Below are positions 22,743-34,039 of a stretch of 64,000 bases of DNA, piece by piece. Location: assembly GCA_026168455.1 (NCBI GenBank), contig CM047426.1, positions 51,691,085-51,755,084 on the forward strand. The letters run 5' to 3'. A program made the position numbers and the translations under genes. Numbering within the stretch: the stretch's first letter is position 1; each line of letters starts with the position of its first letter. The notes under the pieces were generated by a model. The model was not told where the DNA came from and made no database searches. It saw only the letters and a program-made list of their open reading frames with translations. Origin of the DNA: Theocolax elegans (lineage: Eukaryota > Arthropoda > Insecta > Hymenoptera > Cerocephalidae).

Positions 22743-23719
22743 TGTGACAAGGTATGTAGTACCTGTCATAATAGTAAGCGAGCGAGTCCCAATACAAACT
22801 AGCCTACCTACCCTCACATCTCTAAGCCTACCTAGCCTACCCGAAGCTCCCCAAATCCCCAATACTTCTCTTGGTTCCTTCCCCCTAGCACATGGAAGCA
22901 GCATGTCAGGAGAGGCGATACCACTTCCAGGAGGCTTCGCACGAGGACCATGAAGCAGCCTGCGATGGCCCAAGGTGTCAGATGGAGCAGCACGAGCAAC
23001 AACAAGACATTCAGGAAGCTGTGAAACAGTTAAATAATTAATAATAATCCTAATTAGAAGGAATCAAGGACGCATGTAGTTGCACATAGTAACTGACAGC
23101 TACATGCTAGGAGAGGATTGGAAGTGAGGTTATGGTAATTATAACATTACCATAACTCTCAATTAATAATTAGTAACTAATACGCAGCACTCCCTCGGCA
23201 GATAGATATTCACCTAAGAAGCAGCCAGAATCCCCGCAGCAACGCAGCATCGAAGAAGAGCAGCAGTCACCGACCCGACGCGCACCAGCTGAGCAGCCAC
23301 TGTGAGAGCGAGTGAGAGAGAAGACTCGAAGATCGGCCGTCCCGTCTGCACCTGTAACAGAGTAGACTCATTAGCCGATACGTTAGACATCACGGAACGA
23401 TCATAAAGGCTTACCTGGTTTACAGCATCACCAGGAACACCGTCCTCTCCGTGGGAAGCAGCAGCCCCGGCAACGTCGTCCGCCTTGATAAACATGGCCG
23501 CGAGCACTCACTACACGAGGCGCGCGAGACGACGGCGGCCGACGGGCGACTTGACGCGAGAAGCTGCGAGCGTACGTCGGGCCCGAGCAGCGAAGCAGCG
23601 AACGAGCCCGAGCTCGAGAGAGCTCATCGGGACGCCTTCGAGGCAACATCGGCCGACCGATACGTATATTAGTAACCGATCACCGATCTCTGATAGTGTG
23701 TGTGTGTGTGAGAGCATTG
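22743..23719 (+). repeat. Element C 3' LTR (3' end deleted)
   Basis: Matches 14003-14977 of the 5' LTR and stops at AGAGCATTG. The final bases of the LTR (ACCGCAG... to GTTACA) are missing and the sequence passes directly into the B LTR. Confidence 0.92.
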
Positions 23720-23720
23720 T

Positions 23721-24079
23721 GTTAATAATTGTGTCGGTGCCGGAGTTATAATATTATTCTGAATTTTTAAATAAATGAGTTGTGGTTAAAGATTGAATTT
23801 GTGAGTGTTATTTGATAATTTCCATTTACTCTAAAAGCTGCCGGTTCCGAGGTGGCCAGCCGTCGGGATTCCCTCTGTGACGAGGAGTCAAGGTGGAGAT
23901 TTGCCGGGTTGCCGAGTAATTTTGTAAAGTAATTATTTCTATTTAATTTAAATATCGCCAGGCGCAAAATCAAATACAAATCGGCGATATCTAGCCATTT
24001 TTAACATCGCTACGACGGAACCTCCGTCGGCCTTTGATTTAATCTAATTAAATTCTTCCCGACGAAAAGTAGCGTCGCA
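23721..24079 (+). repeat. Element B 3' LTR, right part
   Basis: Matches 5745-6103 of the B 5' LTR and ends GTCGCA, followed by the ACAG duplication. The LTR segment equivalent to 5066-5744 is absent. Confidence 0.92.
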
Positions 24080-24083
24080 ACAG
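24080..24083. other. Target-site duplication (right) of element B
   Basis: ACAG, identical to 4191-4194. Confidence 0.8.
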
Positions 24084-24139
24084 ATAGCGCGGACCTGCAC
24101 AACAATGTTTTGTCGGATATGACATCCCCTTAACAGCGT

Positions 24140-25564
24140 TTTTCACCTTAGGTATAGGTTAGATTACCGCGTGCTTCCAGTGATTTGGAAAGATTCCTGA
24201 TTGAAGAGAATAGTCATAGATGTTGAACAAGAGGGGCATGATAATACTGAGTGATTCGACCAATAAAATACGAGGGATGCCATCGTGCCCAGAAGCCTTC
24301 GAACACAAATCTTGTAAGGCAGAGGAGAATGCTTCATGGCTGATATGCAAAAAATAAAAACTATCATCAGGGTTGACAACTGACACCAATATAATACCTA
24401 TTAAGATCATCGAGGGCAACAGGTAAAGCCGCAGTTGAAGAAGAGGGGTCTTTCTCTCCCAGTCGATCAACAACCTTCCAGATCGCTCTACTGCCACTAC
24501 AGGAACAAAAATCTGTCCGAAGAAAATGAAATCTAGCATTCCTAATAGCACACTTAACCCTATTTCGCAAACGATTAAAAGCTGTTTGGAGACAAGGTCG
24601 CTTATGTCGCTTAAATTCTTTGTAAGGATCACGCTCTTTCGTGAGGCTTTATATTTCGCCAGTTATCCACGCTGGTGTTCTTTTACGAGTAGTTATGGTT
24701 ACAATTGGGGCGTGTAAGTTATAGGTGTTCATAAACAAAGACGAAAACAGTTGAACTTTACTGTCAACAGAGATTTCACGAGTGACTGTATTCCAAGAAG
24801 CATTGCGAAATCTTGCTACAGGGCAAGATCTCGCAAAAATTCTTCAGAGTTGAAGTTACGATGCGAGTGAAACGTAAGAGTAGGGCTACTCGCAGTCGGA
24901 CTTCTAGAGCTAATTGGACAAAAATCGTCGTGCTTGGACACAGAAGGCAAAGTAAGTTAATCATAACCGACAATCGCACCAAGATCCTCGATGCACACGT
25001 AATTCATTGTAGATGAAGAGGTATCAGTATGGTGAGTAGCTGAAAAAGGTACAACGAGGAGGTTTAAACTTGTGAAAGAAGTCTGTAAGATATTCCTAGG
25101 GATCGAAGAGACACCCCAATCAATATTTGGGTCACCAAGCAATACCAAGGAGTCAAAACGTGAAGAGCAATTAAGAATAGCTTCTTCCACTTCAGACCAA
25201 AAACCTGCCTTCGTGGGGTTATATACAATAACAAATAAAAACGTACATTGCTTAATTAAGACCTCAACAAGTAAAAATTCTGGTTTTTGACATATAAATT
25301 TCTGTAATACGAAAAGGCGACCACTCTTGAGTGAAACATCGACTGAACGTACAGCCCGACACTCCCACAGTTTTTTCTCATCCTGTCATTACGGTAAAAA
25401 TTATAATTAGAAATATAAATTAAATTACAGTCTGTGTGGTCTTTCAACCAGGTCTCGCTAATTCCAAAGACATGAAAATGACGTTGTCGAATAAAACTTT
25501 CGATATCAACATAGTGAGCGCATAGTTATTGTACATTGACATGTCCGATATTTAAATTATCCAT
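24140..25564 (-). pseudogene. Element F ORF2: endonuclease and partial RT
   Basis: Starts at ATG 25564 (MDNLNIGHVN), the typical N-terminus of an apurinic-type endonuclease. Then FHVFGISETWLKDHTD, GSVGLYVQSMFHSRV, SLVLLGDPNIDWGV (where GDFN is usual) and TMNYVCIEDL. The reverse transcriptase start follows: ALQDLCSKASGHDGIPRI, then LQSGIFPNHWKHAVI (about 24155-24330), equivalent to the first conserved RT blocks. The catalytic FADD block is absent. Stops begin at the 12th codon or so and frames change repeatedly, so nothing can be made from it. Family assignment rests on motif order; the clade is uncertain. Confidence 0.8.
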
Positions 25565-25644
25565 AATTGGTGCATGAAATTTTACGCTCTATGCGCTTAT
25601 GAAGTAAAGGACACTTAGTTTTTTCGACTGGAGAGTGGGCAGTA

Positions 25645-26657
25645 TTAACGAGATTTACATTTTAAATTCTTTTTCTCTTTACAATCAGTCGAAGAGTGTT
25701 GGCCGGTACACAATGGACAGCATATTTTAGCTTTATAAGCGGCGGCAACATGATCATAACCAGAACAATTGAAACATTGCGTTATGGAAACATAATCGTC
25801 GATTCTACAACGAAGCCAGTTAATATTAATCGACATATTCCTAAAGAGCTGCGTACGAGCCGCAGGATCGACTTCGATAATGCTGGATATATACACGACA
25901 CGTATGCCCTCACTAGTGCAATCCGGGAGATTTTGCTCAATAACACATTGTACAATAACATCGCTTGAAAGATCGACAGGCAGGTCGTACACAATTAATC
26001 GTGGTACCCCATAGCTTCACCTATATCCATATTTGAAGAACCGCGAGAAATACCCTCACCTTCTATAATTACCGATTTACTCGGACCGTAGTAAACTTTA
26101 TTTACACTCATTTTTAACTTAACCGGGTCAATGGACTTCAATAGTGTGTCTTTCGTCGCGGCAGAGGACAGAAAATCGTTTTAGTGCTCGTCTGTCGGGT
26201 CAATGATAACTCGGTCGCATGCATTGACAAGAAAAGATTTTCCGCGAAGGAGCTACTCAGTATTAGTTGTATCGCGCACGTTGGTGTAGGACTTAACTAC
26301 ATTCGCGTTCGATGTTGGCGGATCAGCTGGCACACTCGCAGTTAAGATATTAGTAACACTATTTATATTTGCGCAAACCTTAATCAATTCAGCCTTGCAC
26401 TCGCCTAACACATTGCAGGGTATATTGTGCATATACAAGTTCGTTACAAAGCTAAACGCATCGCAACTTTCGATAACAGATGATTGCGCCTTTTTGACAT
26501 CACCTGCCTTACCAGATCCAAGCAGAAGAGAAATTTCATCGCAAGGATTGCCAACCTTCATTTTGTGCAATTCGACGTCGTCCGAAGTGAGTGTTGTAGT
26601 AGGGGTATGACAATCATCCGACTCACCGTCTCCGGCTCGTCGACGCTTAGGCGGCAT
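25645..26657 (-). pseudogene. Element F ORF1 (Gag-like, CCHC)
   Basis: Starts at ATG 26657 (MPPKRRRAGDGESDD) and is open for 134 codons. It continues after frame changes with VNKVYYGPSKSVIIEGEG (about 26100) and ends in a segment at 25992-25645. That segment carries ITQCFNCSGYDHVAAAY and CPLCTGQHSSTDC, two degenerate zinc knuckles of the kind found in insect LINE ORF1 proteins. The role in the family is RNA binding and particle formation. Several stops; not functional. Confidence 0.75.
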
Positions 26658-26974
26658 GGCAACGGGCAGGCAAGGAGGGAGATGCTAATCAGCGAAAAAA
26701 GCCGATCCCGACCGAAGGAGTACACACACAAGCAATCCAGGCTTTTCACCGACGTGGAAAAGGCGCCAAGCAGCAGGATTAGTACAGCTTTGATTGTACA
26801 GAAAACTCGTTCAAGGTCCAATGTGCAAGCATCTAAAAAGATGCACACTCGGCTAATGCTTCTGGACCTGTAGACGAACGAGGTTCTGTAAGAAAAACAC
26901 TCGAGAGTGCGCAAAACACATTAAAGTGACTGTAAAGCAGGAGCCGACATTACGCACAACTGAACGTACTTACA

Positions 26975-26984
26975 GAGAGAGAGA

Positions 26985-27015
<31 letters not shown>

Positions 27016-27075
27016 AGAAATTTATTAGGCTACGGGGGCCAGCCCCCAAAGTAGCACATATTAGAGATAGAGAGA
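26975..27075 (-). repeat. 3' end fragment of another non-LTR element
   Basis: On the minus strand, a short GC hairpin (GGGGGCTGGCCCCC) is followed by AATAAA-like sequence and a (TCAA)n tail (seen on the plus strand as ATTG repeats, 26983-27013). The tail resembles that of element E just upstream on this strand, so this looks like a severely 5'-truncated relative. Confidence 0.55.
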
Positions 27076-27134
27076 GAGTAATTAATCTTATTTTTGTGCT
27101 ATGATATGAGAGCACATAAAGTGATAACAGGTGA

Positions 27135-27581
27135 GAGAGATTGATTGATTGAATCTTTACTTTGGTATTCTGGGGAAAACCCCGTATACACATCAGTTTG
27201 ACGAAATAAAATCTTTACAAATAATAGAAAATATAAACATCAGAACAATCGCAATTGATAAAAACAAAATTTTTAAATGAATAACAAAATTTAAAACAAT
27301 AACAATAAATAAAATCAAAAGGGCAAATACAACATTAATTTAAAACTTAACAACTAGATAAAATATAAAAAGAATAAAATTTGGCGCAAATGATTAAGCA
27401 ATAAAATAAATAAATAAATAATAAAAGTACATAAAATACATAAAATAAAACAATAAAGTAAAAGCGGTAAAAGCAATAAAAATAGAATTAAAATTTCCTA
27501 TAAGAAGCGATTACAGTTACAACGTTCGCAGTAAAAGAATACAAATCAAATATAAAACAAAATAAATAAATAACATGAATC
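27135..27581 (-). other. Element E 3' untranslated region and tail
   Basis: AT-rich, dominated by TTTTATTTT-type sequence on the minus strand. It ends with a small GC stem and three TCAA-type repeats, and holds no ORF. Confidence 0.7.
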
Positions 27582-30555
27582 CTAAGCCTGCCGATCGAGC
27601 TCAGAAAGGTGCAGTGCCAATGAGGACTTAAAGAAAGGGAAAAGGAGCGGGTCAAAGTTAGTATAAGGTAGAGAGTTAATGAGGCGAGAGGCTGTGATCA
27701 GGTAGGAATTGTTGAGAGCTTCTGTTCTAAGAGGGAAATAGAAAAGGGACGAGGGAGGGTAATGGGATGAAGAACGGGATGGAAAGGAGGTATCTCGTGG
27801 GACAAAATGACTAGCGATGTAGGATGGGGACCTATGGGAGATGATGTTGTAGGCACTGCAGCCGATGAATAGAGATCTCCTGAGCTCGACCGACAGCCAA
27901 CCCAGCTTAAGGCGGTAGGGCGTTAGGTGCTCTCTCCATGCGATGCTTCCCCACACAAAACGAACACATGCGTTTAATAGTCGTTGTAATTTTAAGTTCT
28001 TAGTGACGTCAAGGTCATGGAAGACTGCGCATGCATAGTCAAAGTATGGGAAAACAATGTTTTGGCGCGAGAGAGCACGTTTGAAAAATCTTAAGGAGTG
28101 TAGGACTTCATGGACCCGCTGCGATACCGACGCGACTTGGCGAGACCAATCCAGGGTAGGGGTAATCCAGAGACCCAACGATTTGACTTCTGTAGAGTAA
28201 TCAAGAAAGCAGTCACCTATTTTAATTTTAGGGGCCGAATCCAAGTTAATGCGCGAGATAAATGCCTGACTCCCCAAGATCATCACTTTCGTTTTGTTTA
28301 CAATTAAACTTAAGCCATTTGATCTCGCCCAGCTATCTACCGCGTTTGCATCTTCTGTAATTCTCTGTACACCCTGGGCGAGATCAGCAGGGAGAAAAGA
28401 GTGATAGATCTCGGTGTCATCCGCGAACACCATGTGGTTTGAGTGCTTTAAGACCCCCGGCAAGCCGTTGATAAAGATGGAAAACAGAAGTGGGCCCAGA
28501 ACACTTCCCTGAAGAACCCCTCTGGATGTGTCAAGCCAAGCTGAACAAGTACCTAGATCGTCCACCAGCACCTGGGAACGGCCCACTAGGTAGTGGAAAA
28601 ACCAGGTCATGACCGCGTCGGAACAGCTCAGAGAACGCAATTTATATAATAAAATGTCGTGCGGAACCGAATCGAACGCCTTGGAAAAGTCGAACAGGAT
28701 GAGGACTGTGATCATGCGCTTATCAATAGCTCGCCTAACATCATCAATCACACCAATTAGGGCCGTCTGCGTACTGTGCTCCCGGCGAAAGCCCGCTTGT
28801 CTCTCCAAGATTAGGTTATTTTTATTCGAGTAGTCCATAAGCTGGTCATGTACAATTTTTTCAAGAATCTTGGAGATTTCGCAGAGCTTAGCGATGGGCC
28901 TAGTATCAGACGGCAAGATCACCCTGCTCGACTTGGCCAATGGAAAGAGGAGAGATCTAATCCAAGGTTTCGGAAAGGCTCCGGTTGAAAGAGATAAATT
29001 GAATAGCTCCGCAAGGAGAGAAGCGATCTGGGGTGCCAAGCATTTCAACATAGGTACGGAAACTCCATCAAAGCCTATGGCTTCAGATGAAGCCCTGGAG
29101 ATGGTGGAAAGGACTTTGTAAGGAGAAATAGGAACGAAGTGGAAGGAAGTTTCAGGATAAGAGGAGGGTAAAACACTCGAGGATGAGATGAGAGACTGGA
29201 GATGGTTAAGAGTGAAGCGAGAGGGTGAATACGAAATGGCTGCATAATGAGTGTTAAGTTGATCCAATGAAAACATGGTAAGAGGTGACCGAGTTGGTTT
29301 AGTCACTAGACCCATGTTCCTGAGCTCCTTCCACAGACCAGCTGAATTTGATGATGAATTCATCCTGTTGTTAAGATGTAAATATTTACTAGAATCAATA
29401 GAATTTTTAACTAGTCTACGGAGATCTTTAAAGATCTGGTAGTCTAAGCTCAGGCCCGTGGCCACGTACCTCTTATAAGCCATGTTACGAGCTTTAATGT
29501 TAAGTCTTATGCATGGGGTGATCCAGGGTTTGATGGAGTTTCTAATGGTAGTGAGTCTAGCTGGTGCAAGGGAATCGAAAGTGTACAAAATAGATGAGAC
29601 GAGAGTGGAAAGGAGGTTGTTGATAGGGATAGATGACGGACAGGGCGACGTTAAGGTAGAAGGAGAGGAAGAGAAAGAGAGAGAGCGGCCAAGCTGAATA
29701 GGTGACAGATGAGATGCAGATGAACAAGACGAGATGGTGGAAGTGGTGGAATGCGATGAAGCACGATCGTAAGCAACCGAGAAAATCGCAGCAGCCTCCG
29801 ACAGGTCGATCTGGGCAATATTGCGCGACCAGATCTTTTTAGTAACAGGTAATGGTTTAGCAAAGTCGAGCTGAAGAACAATGTGGTCGTGCCCCGCTGC
29901 GAAGGGCACAGATGATTTAAAATAATTAAAACCTGGCGGAGGGTTGCGTACGATGAACAGATCAAGCCACGTATGCGAAGAGGTGGTAGAAGTATGAGTG
30001 TGATGAGTAGGTTCGGATTTGATCAGGAAAAGGTTTAATGAGTCGAGGTACGACTCCAACATGGTGGACGACCCATCCTTCTTGCACATATTAATATTAA
30101 AATCTCCGGTGATGACAACCTGATCACAAGTGTGTAAGAAATTTGCCACTGAATCAAAGAATTTTGATGGGTATGTCGCTGAGGGCTTCCTATAAACCAC
30201 ACAAAAGAGAAGCGAGCTAGTTGGATTATGTATTTGAAATATCATGTACTCCGGGGAATTGGAAAAAACAGGGTCAGAGTGAGCCACAAGCTTAACCTCA
30301 AGATTACTCCCGATGTAAGCCACAACACCCCCCCTCCTTTCCAACACGATCCAATCTATGTAGTGTGTAGTTCGGAAAGCCCAACATGTCTGAGGAGTCA
30401 TACTCAGTGAGGAATGTTTCGGAGAGAGCAATGATGTGATGATTATGAGGAAAAACGAGTGATTCGATGGATGAGAAATGGGTTTTCAATCTGTTAATAT
30501 TTGCATGGAAAATGGAGAATGTAGATTTAGTGCTAGATGAGGCCTGGCAGGACAA
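27582..30555 (-). pseudogene. Element E ORF2: AP endonuclease and reverse transcriptase (one frameshift)
   Basis: Endonuclease: FHANINRLKTHF and IIALSETFL read from 30555, then a one-base frame change near 30330 (poly-G region GGAGGGGGGG). The 949-codon frame 30431-27582 then carries the rest: VVITGDFNINM, HTWLDLFIV and AGHDHIVL, where the catalytic Asp/His are recognisable. RT follows: IAKLCEISKILEK, FRREHSTQTALIG, FDFSKAFDSVPHDIL, GVLQGSVLGPLLFSIFING, catalytic FADDTEIY (about 28400). A C-terminal region comes next (VNKTKVMILG, FPYFDYACAVFHDL, LGWLSVELRR). The RT frame is open to its TAA, so this is the longest undamaged reading frame in the window. Motifs suit the CR1/jockey group. Confidence 0.88.
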
Positions 30556-30558
30556 ACC

Positions 30559-31754
30559 CTATCTCGAGGAGGAAGGATTTTGAGACAAAAACTTGGAGAT
30601 GTCCTCCTCTGAGCGGATTGGAAAGAGTTGCCCTCCCTTAGTCAAATGCATATGGACGGTAGAGTTTTTTACTATTGGCCACGCAAAGCTTAACTCGGTG
30701 GATCGGCGCATCGCTTTAGAAAGAAGCTCGTGTAGGTGCTTGGGCCATAACGCACGTAAGAATATCGGCATAACTTTACCTGTACCGAAAAAGGGATCCG
30801 CCGAAACTCCCATGAGAAGGTGCGCTCTCTCTAAAATGAGATCCCTGGAAGAGGGCGAAGAAAACCGGACAACAATGCCGTTTTTAAGGTTATGATTGCT
30901 GCTAGATGCTGCGGATGTTGTCGCCAAATCCAAATTTCGGTCGTCCTGATTATTTCTAACAAACCAGGGCCGAGTATCGATAATTTGGAAAGCAATCCTG
31001 GGGAGATTAATAGTTTTGAAGATTTTCTCCAGAGCATCCCCTTCAGTAATGGCCAGGCTTGTCGGAATACCGCGAACAAGAATTTAGCAAGCGTCACCAA
31101 CAGGAGTCGCGTTAGACCTTGGAACTGCATCCTTTAATTCATTTAATTGACCGCGAATCTCTTCATTTGCGCTTTCGAGGGCTCCCAGACGATTCGACAC
31201 GCCGGCGAAATGCTCCTCGGTTGCCGCTTCCATCAACTAAACCCGCGAATTTAATTCCCGAAACTCGGTAGCCAGTCCTTGCACCGAGGACTCGATACGT
31301 GAGACCGAACTCTCGAGCTTCGATTCCAACCGGCTCGCAAATTCAGTACACAGAGCAGCCATATCTACGGCGCCGGTCGTTTGCACGGGTAGGCCGGCGC
31401 AGCTCTCGGTGGACGCGGCGTCGCGAGGTTGCTTAGCACCTGCGACGTTCATGGCGACGGGGGCGAGGCTATGCGCTTAGCACTGGAGAGAGACAGAGTG
31501 GGCGTGGCCGCCTGCTCGGTAGCGCAGGTCTCTCTCGATTGTCGCGGCAATCCTGGCGGTGGCGCCCTCGCATCAGTGGAAGCCGCGACTAGTGCTGTAG
31601 CTTATGCTAATGCGCAATAGCGGCGCTCGGAAGAGCCCGGCGCGACCTCGAAGCAGTGCGCGTGCGTGATTTTATTGCAAAGTGGATAGACCTCTGTATA
31701 GTCCTTTCTTGTGAGTCTCCCGCCACATACATAGCAGCCGCGCGAAGTCGCCAT
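30559..31754 (-). pseudogene. Element E ORF1 with PHD-like finger
   Basis: ATG at 31754 (MATSRGCYVCGG) begins a Cys/His cluster: CYVCGGRLTR, then YPLCNKITHAHC and RRYC, a PHD-like zinc finger of about 45 residues. After a stop near 31602 the frame at 31452-31237 has heptad-like LESKLESSVSRIESSVQGL, a coiled coil. The C-terminal part (30933-30559) contains NGIVVRFSSPSSRDLILERA and ends SSSR, just upstream of ORF2. PHD plus coiled coil in ORF1 is known in CR1-group elements. The frames are broken at least twice. Confidence 0.65.
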
Positions 31755-31760
31755 AATACC

Positions 31761-32279
31761 AACACGACGTCCACCGGCGAAGGTCGAAGAGTTTGCGAAT
31801 ATCGTGTGCGAAAATCGTGTAGCTGTTGGGAGCACTGTGAGACTGGACTACGCGTTGAGCTGTCTTTTCCCTCTCAACTTTAACCTCCAAAATGTTTCAG
31901 AGAATAAAATGCAAATAACGGGACTACTGGCTGCAGCAAAGTAGAACTAATATAATAGAAGAACGCTGCAATCAGTGGAGGTCCCTCTCTTGTGCACTGG
32001 AATAAAACTCGGAACAGCTGCGTGAGTAAATATACAAGAAAGAGCGGAGCAAAATCGTATTTCCTATGACACGTATCGTACGTAACAGATCGTCTAGTCT
32101 CCGCTACCGTGTCTCGCGAAATCGACTCCTCGACCCCGTGGTGACGAAAGCAACATGTCCTTCGGAGCCGTTTTCCCTGTAAATTAAATAAATAAATTGT
32201 CGGTGGTGTCAGAATGAGATGCCACGTTATAATTCATGTGTTTGAACTTTGCAGGAATTATCCATCGATTTATACATTA
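31761..32279. other. Unassigned spacer
   Basis: Possibly element E 5'UTR at the left, then about 350 bases of mixed composition ending at the inverted LTR. I see no gene. Confidence 0.5.
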
Positions 32280-33291
32280 TGACGTAGCGTTTTCTATCGA
32301 AATGAAAGAATTTTCGGAACGCTAGTCACGATTAATATTAGTTATATTTGTTATTACAATTTATTTATCCTCAGCTTCAATTATTCGTAAAATAATACAA
32401 ACCTTATTCAGCTTCAATTTATTCTAATCCAGGTCTAGGAATCTAATTACGTAGTTAAATTTTCAAATGCCGGCAATCGGTAGAGCTAACACTCCTGCCT
32501 ACACGTGGTTCGGTTCCGCCAACGAGAAAATGGCGGACTGCTGATTTTATCGTGGACGGGGAAATATCGATAATTATATGTACACGTATTAGAAAAAAAA
32601 ATATAATATTTATTGGATTATACACTTCCCTATATATACATATGTATTCTCGCCGATCTAAATACTTACAAAAATATTACAATCTTTATTTCCGTCACAT
32701 CAACCTTTCCATCAGTGCTAATTCATCTTCCCCTTTTAACGTTACTAACGACTTAATGGGACAAGCCTGGGTTAACTGCTCAAAAAATCGATTTTTTTTT
32801 ATTAACTTTTTTAAAAGTATTTCTTACATAAAACATTATCCCAAAATTTGAAAAAAAACAAAAAATTTTTTCGCAAGTTATAATTGAAATAAAGTAAGCA
32901 TGAATAGACATTATTTCTCTAAAATTATTTTTGCAAAAAAAGACATTTTATTTTAATTTAACTAAAATAATAATTGCGAGGTTTTCGACGTTTACATACA
33001 AGTATATTAAACGAAGCAACTATCAAGCGTAGAGTTTGGTAAAGTAGAAATCTACTTTACCATACGATTCAAATTTAATAGTTAATAAATAAATGATTCT
33101 TTTTACTCTAATATACTGCACAAATACGTACAGTTCTATTTGAAGTAAATATTGCCTGCATTGATAAAGTATTTACATTATTTTAGTAAATACTTAGTGG
33201 ATTTTAAATTAAAAGTATATTTTTAACTTTAAATTTTATTAGTTTTAAGAAATTAATTATAAGCTTATACAAAAAACGAGCAGTAAAACAA

Positions 33292-34039
33292 ATGCCAGAC
33301 TCAAGTAACAGAATACTTGGTACATCTGCTCATAAAAAAATTATCAACATCAGTAAGATCCAACTACGATGCACTTCCATCAACATTGATCCAGATCAAG
33401 TAAAAAGTTAAAAACTGATACCATTGAAGAAAGTAGCACAGAAAATAAAATTATAGATATATCACTACTTTTCCCAACATTAGAAGAATTTTTAGTTTGT
33501 CAGAATTGTCATGGTACAGTTAAATTTTCTGAAGTTGTTGTGAGAGGTTTGGGAAGTAAAATAACAATAACATGTACAAACTGTTTTAAGGTATTTGTTA
33601 TTGATTCAAGTAGAAAAGTTGGAAAAAAAGTAACGCTCATGAATTAACTAGACGTTAGTGTACACAATGAGAACTCTTGGTCATGGGCATGCTGGTTTAG
33701 TTACTTTTTGTGGAAATATGGATTTGCCGAGTCCAGTTTCTCACAGTAATTATGACATTATTAATACAGAGATAAAAAATGTTTGTAAAGAAGTTGGTAA
33801 ACAGTCTATGAAAGCAACTGTCGAGCAAGTATATGATTCAACAAGTCAGAATTGCCATATAAGTGTATCAGGTGATGGTTCTTGGAGGAAGCGAGGATTC
33901 AATTCTCTTCAAGGTGTTGATACTGCATGAGAATGAAAAAGTAATTGACGTTCCTCCAAAGCAATATTTTTGCAGAGCATGTGAATTGCGACCAGAAGAA
34001 GAAACAAAAGAATATAGAGAGTGGTACTTTACGGCATGA
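33292..34039 (+). pseudogene. Mutator-like (Kolobok-type?) transposase fragment
   Basis: Fragments in three frames line up as one protein. After an N-terminal MPDSSNRILGT comes LEEFLVCQNCHGTVKF and ITITCTNCFK (two CxxC pairs, about 33495-33590). Then follow MRTLGHGHAGLVTFCGNMDL (33667 on), PSPVSHSNYDIINTEI and ISVSGDGSWRKRGFNSLQGV (to about 33925), and finally KVIDVPPKQYFCRAC. From memory of the family this order matches the insect Mutator-like transposase domain, where GDGxWxKRGxxSLxGV is the best conserved block with an acidic residue. The C-terminal half is missing. Stops at about 33410 and 33645 and a frame change near 33910 make it inactive. Confidence 0.65.

Larger units (their letters stand above)
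14003..23719 (+). mobile_element. Family C Ty3/gypsy LTR retrotransposon nested in element B
   Basis: Full-length gypsy element inserted in the 3' LTR of B: 5' LTR, primer-binding site, gag, -1 frameshift site, pol with protease, RT, RNase H and integrase, polypurine tract, 3' LTR. Its 3' LTR lacks the last 60-odd bases and the adjoining B LTR lacks about 680 bp (5066-5744 equivalent), so a deletion after insertion removed the right junction and its target duplication. Gag has one in-frame stop; pol has two in-frame stops and two frame changes. All the standard domains remain recognisable. AGC/CAG triplets are unusually common throughout, including the untranslated parts. Confidence 0.93.
4195..24079 (+). 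mobile_element. Family B Ty3/gypsy LTR retrotransposon with nested element C
   Basis: Complete element in outline: 5' LTR (4195-6103), primer-binding site, gag, frameshift cassette, a pol that has lost protease and reverse transcriptase, a separate post-pol ORF, polypurine tract and 3' LTR. The 3' LTR begins at 13064, is split after 14002 by element C (14003-23719) and resumes at 23721. The flanking ACAG duplication shows the composite derives from one insertion. The two LTRs differ mainly by scattered substitutions, a 3' LTR gain of about 20-30 bp near 13160-13190 and a longer TA run, so the insertion looks fairly recent. The internal pol deletion makes this copy non-autonomous. Confidence 0.92.
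24135..26975 (-). mobile_element. Decayed non-LTR retrotransposon F
   Basis: Minus-strand LINE of the jockey/R1/LOA-like type: 5'UTR (about 26658-26975), ORF1 with CCHC knuckles, ORF2 with an AP endonuclease and the first part of reverse transcriptase. The 3' part of RT and the tail are missing; recognisable coding sequence stops near 24140, about 55 bases before element B. Many stops and frame changes show it is old. Confidence 0.8.
27135..31760 (-). mobile_element. CR1/jockey-like non-LTR retrotransposon E
   Basis: Minus-strand LINE with ORF1 (PHD-like finger, coiled coil, basic C-terminal domain), ORF2 (endonuclease and reverse transcriptase), an AT-rich 3' UTR with the stem GGGGTTTTCCCC, and a short (TCAA)n tail at about 27135-27155. 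ORF2 is nearly intact, with one clear frame change. The 5' boundary is uncertain; I place it near the ORF1 start. Confidence 0.82.

Noticed and set aside
24110..24134. GTCGGATATGACATCCCCTTAA resembles the end of the TTAA MITE at 42042-42555
   Set aside because: Only about 14 bases match and no second arm or TTAA pair is present, so a truncated copy cannot be supported.
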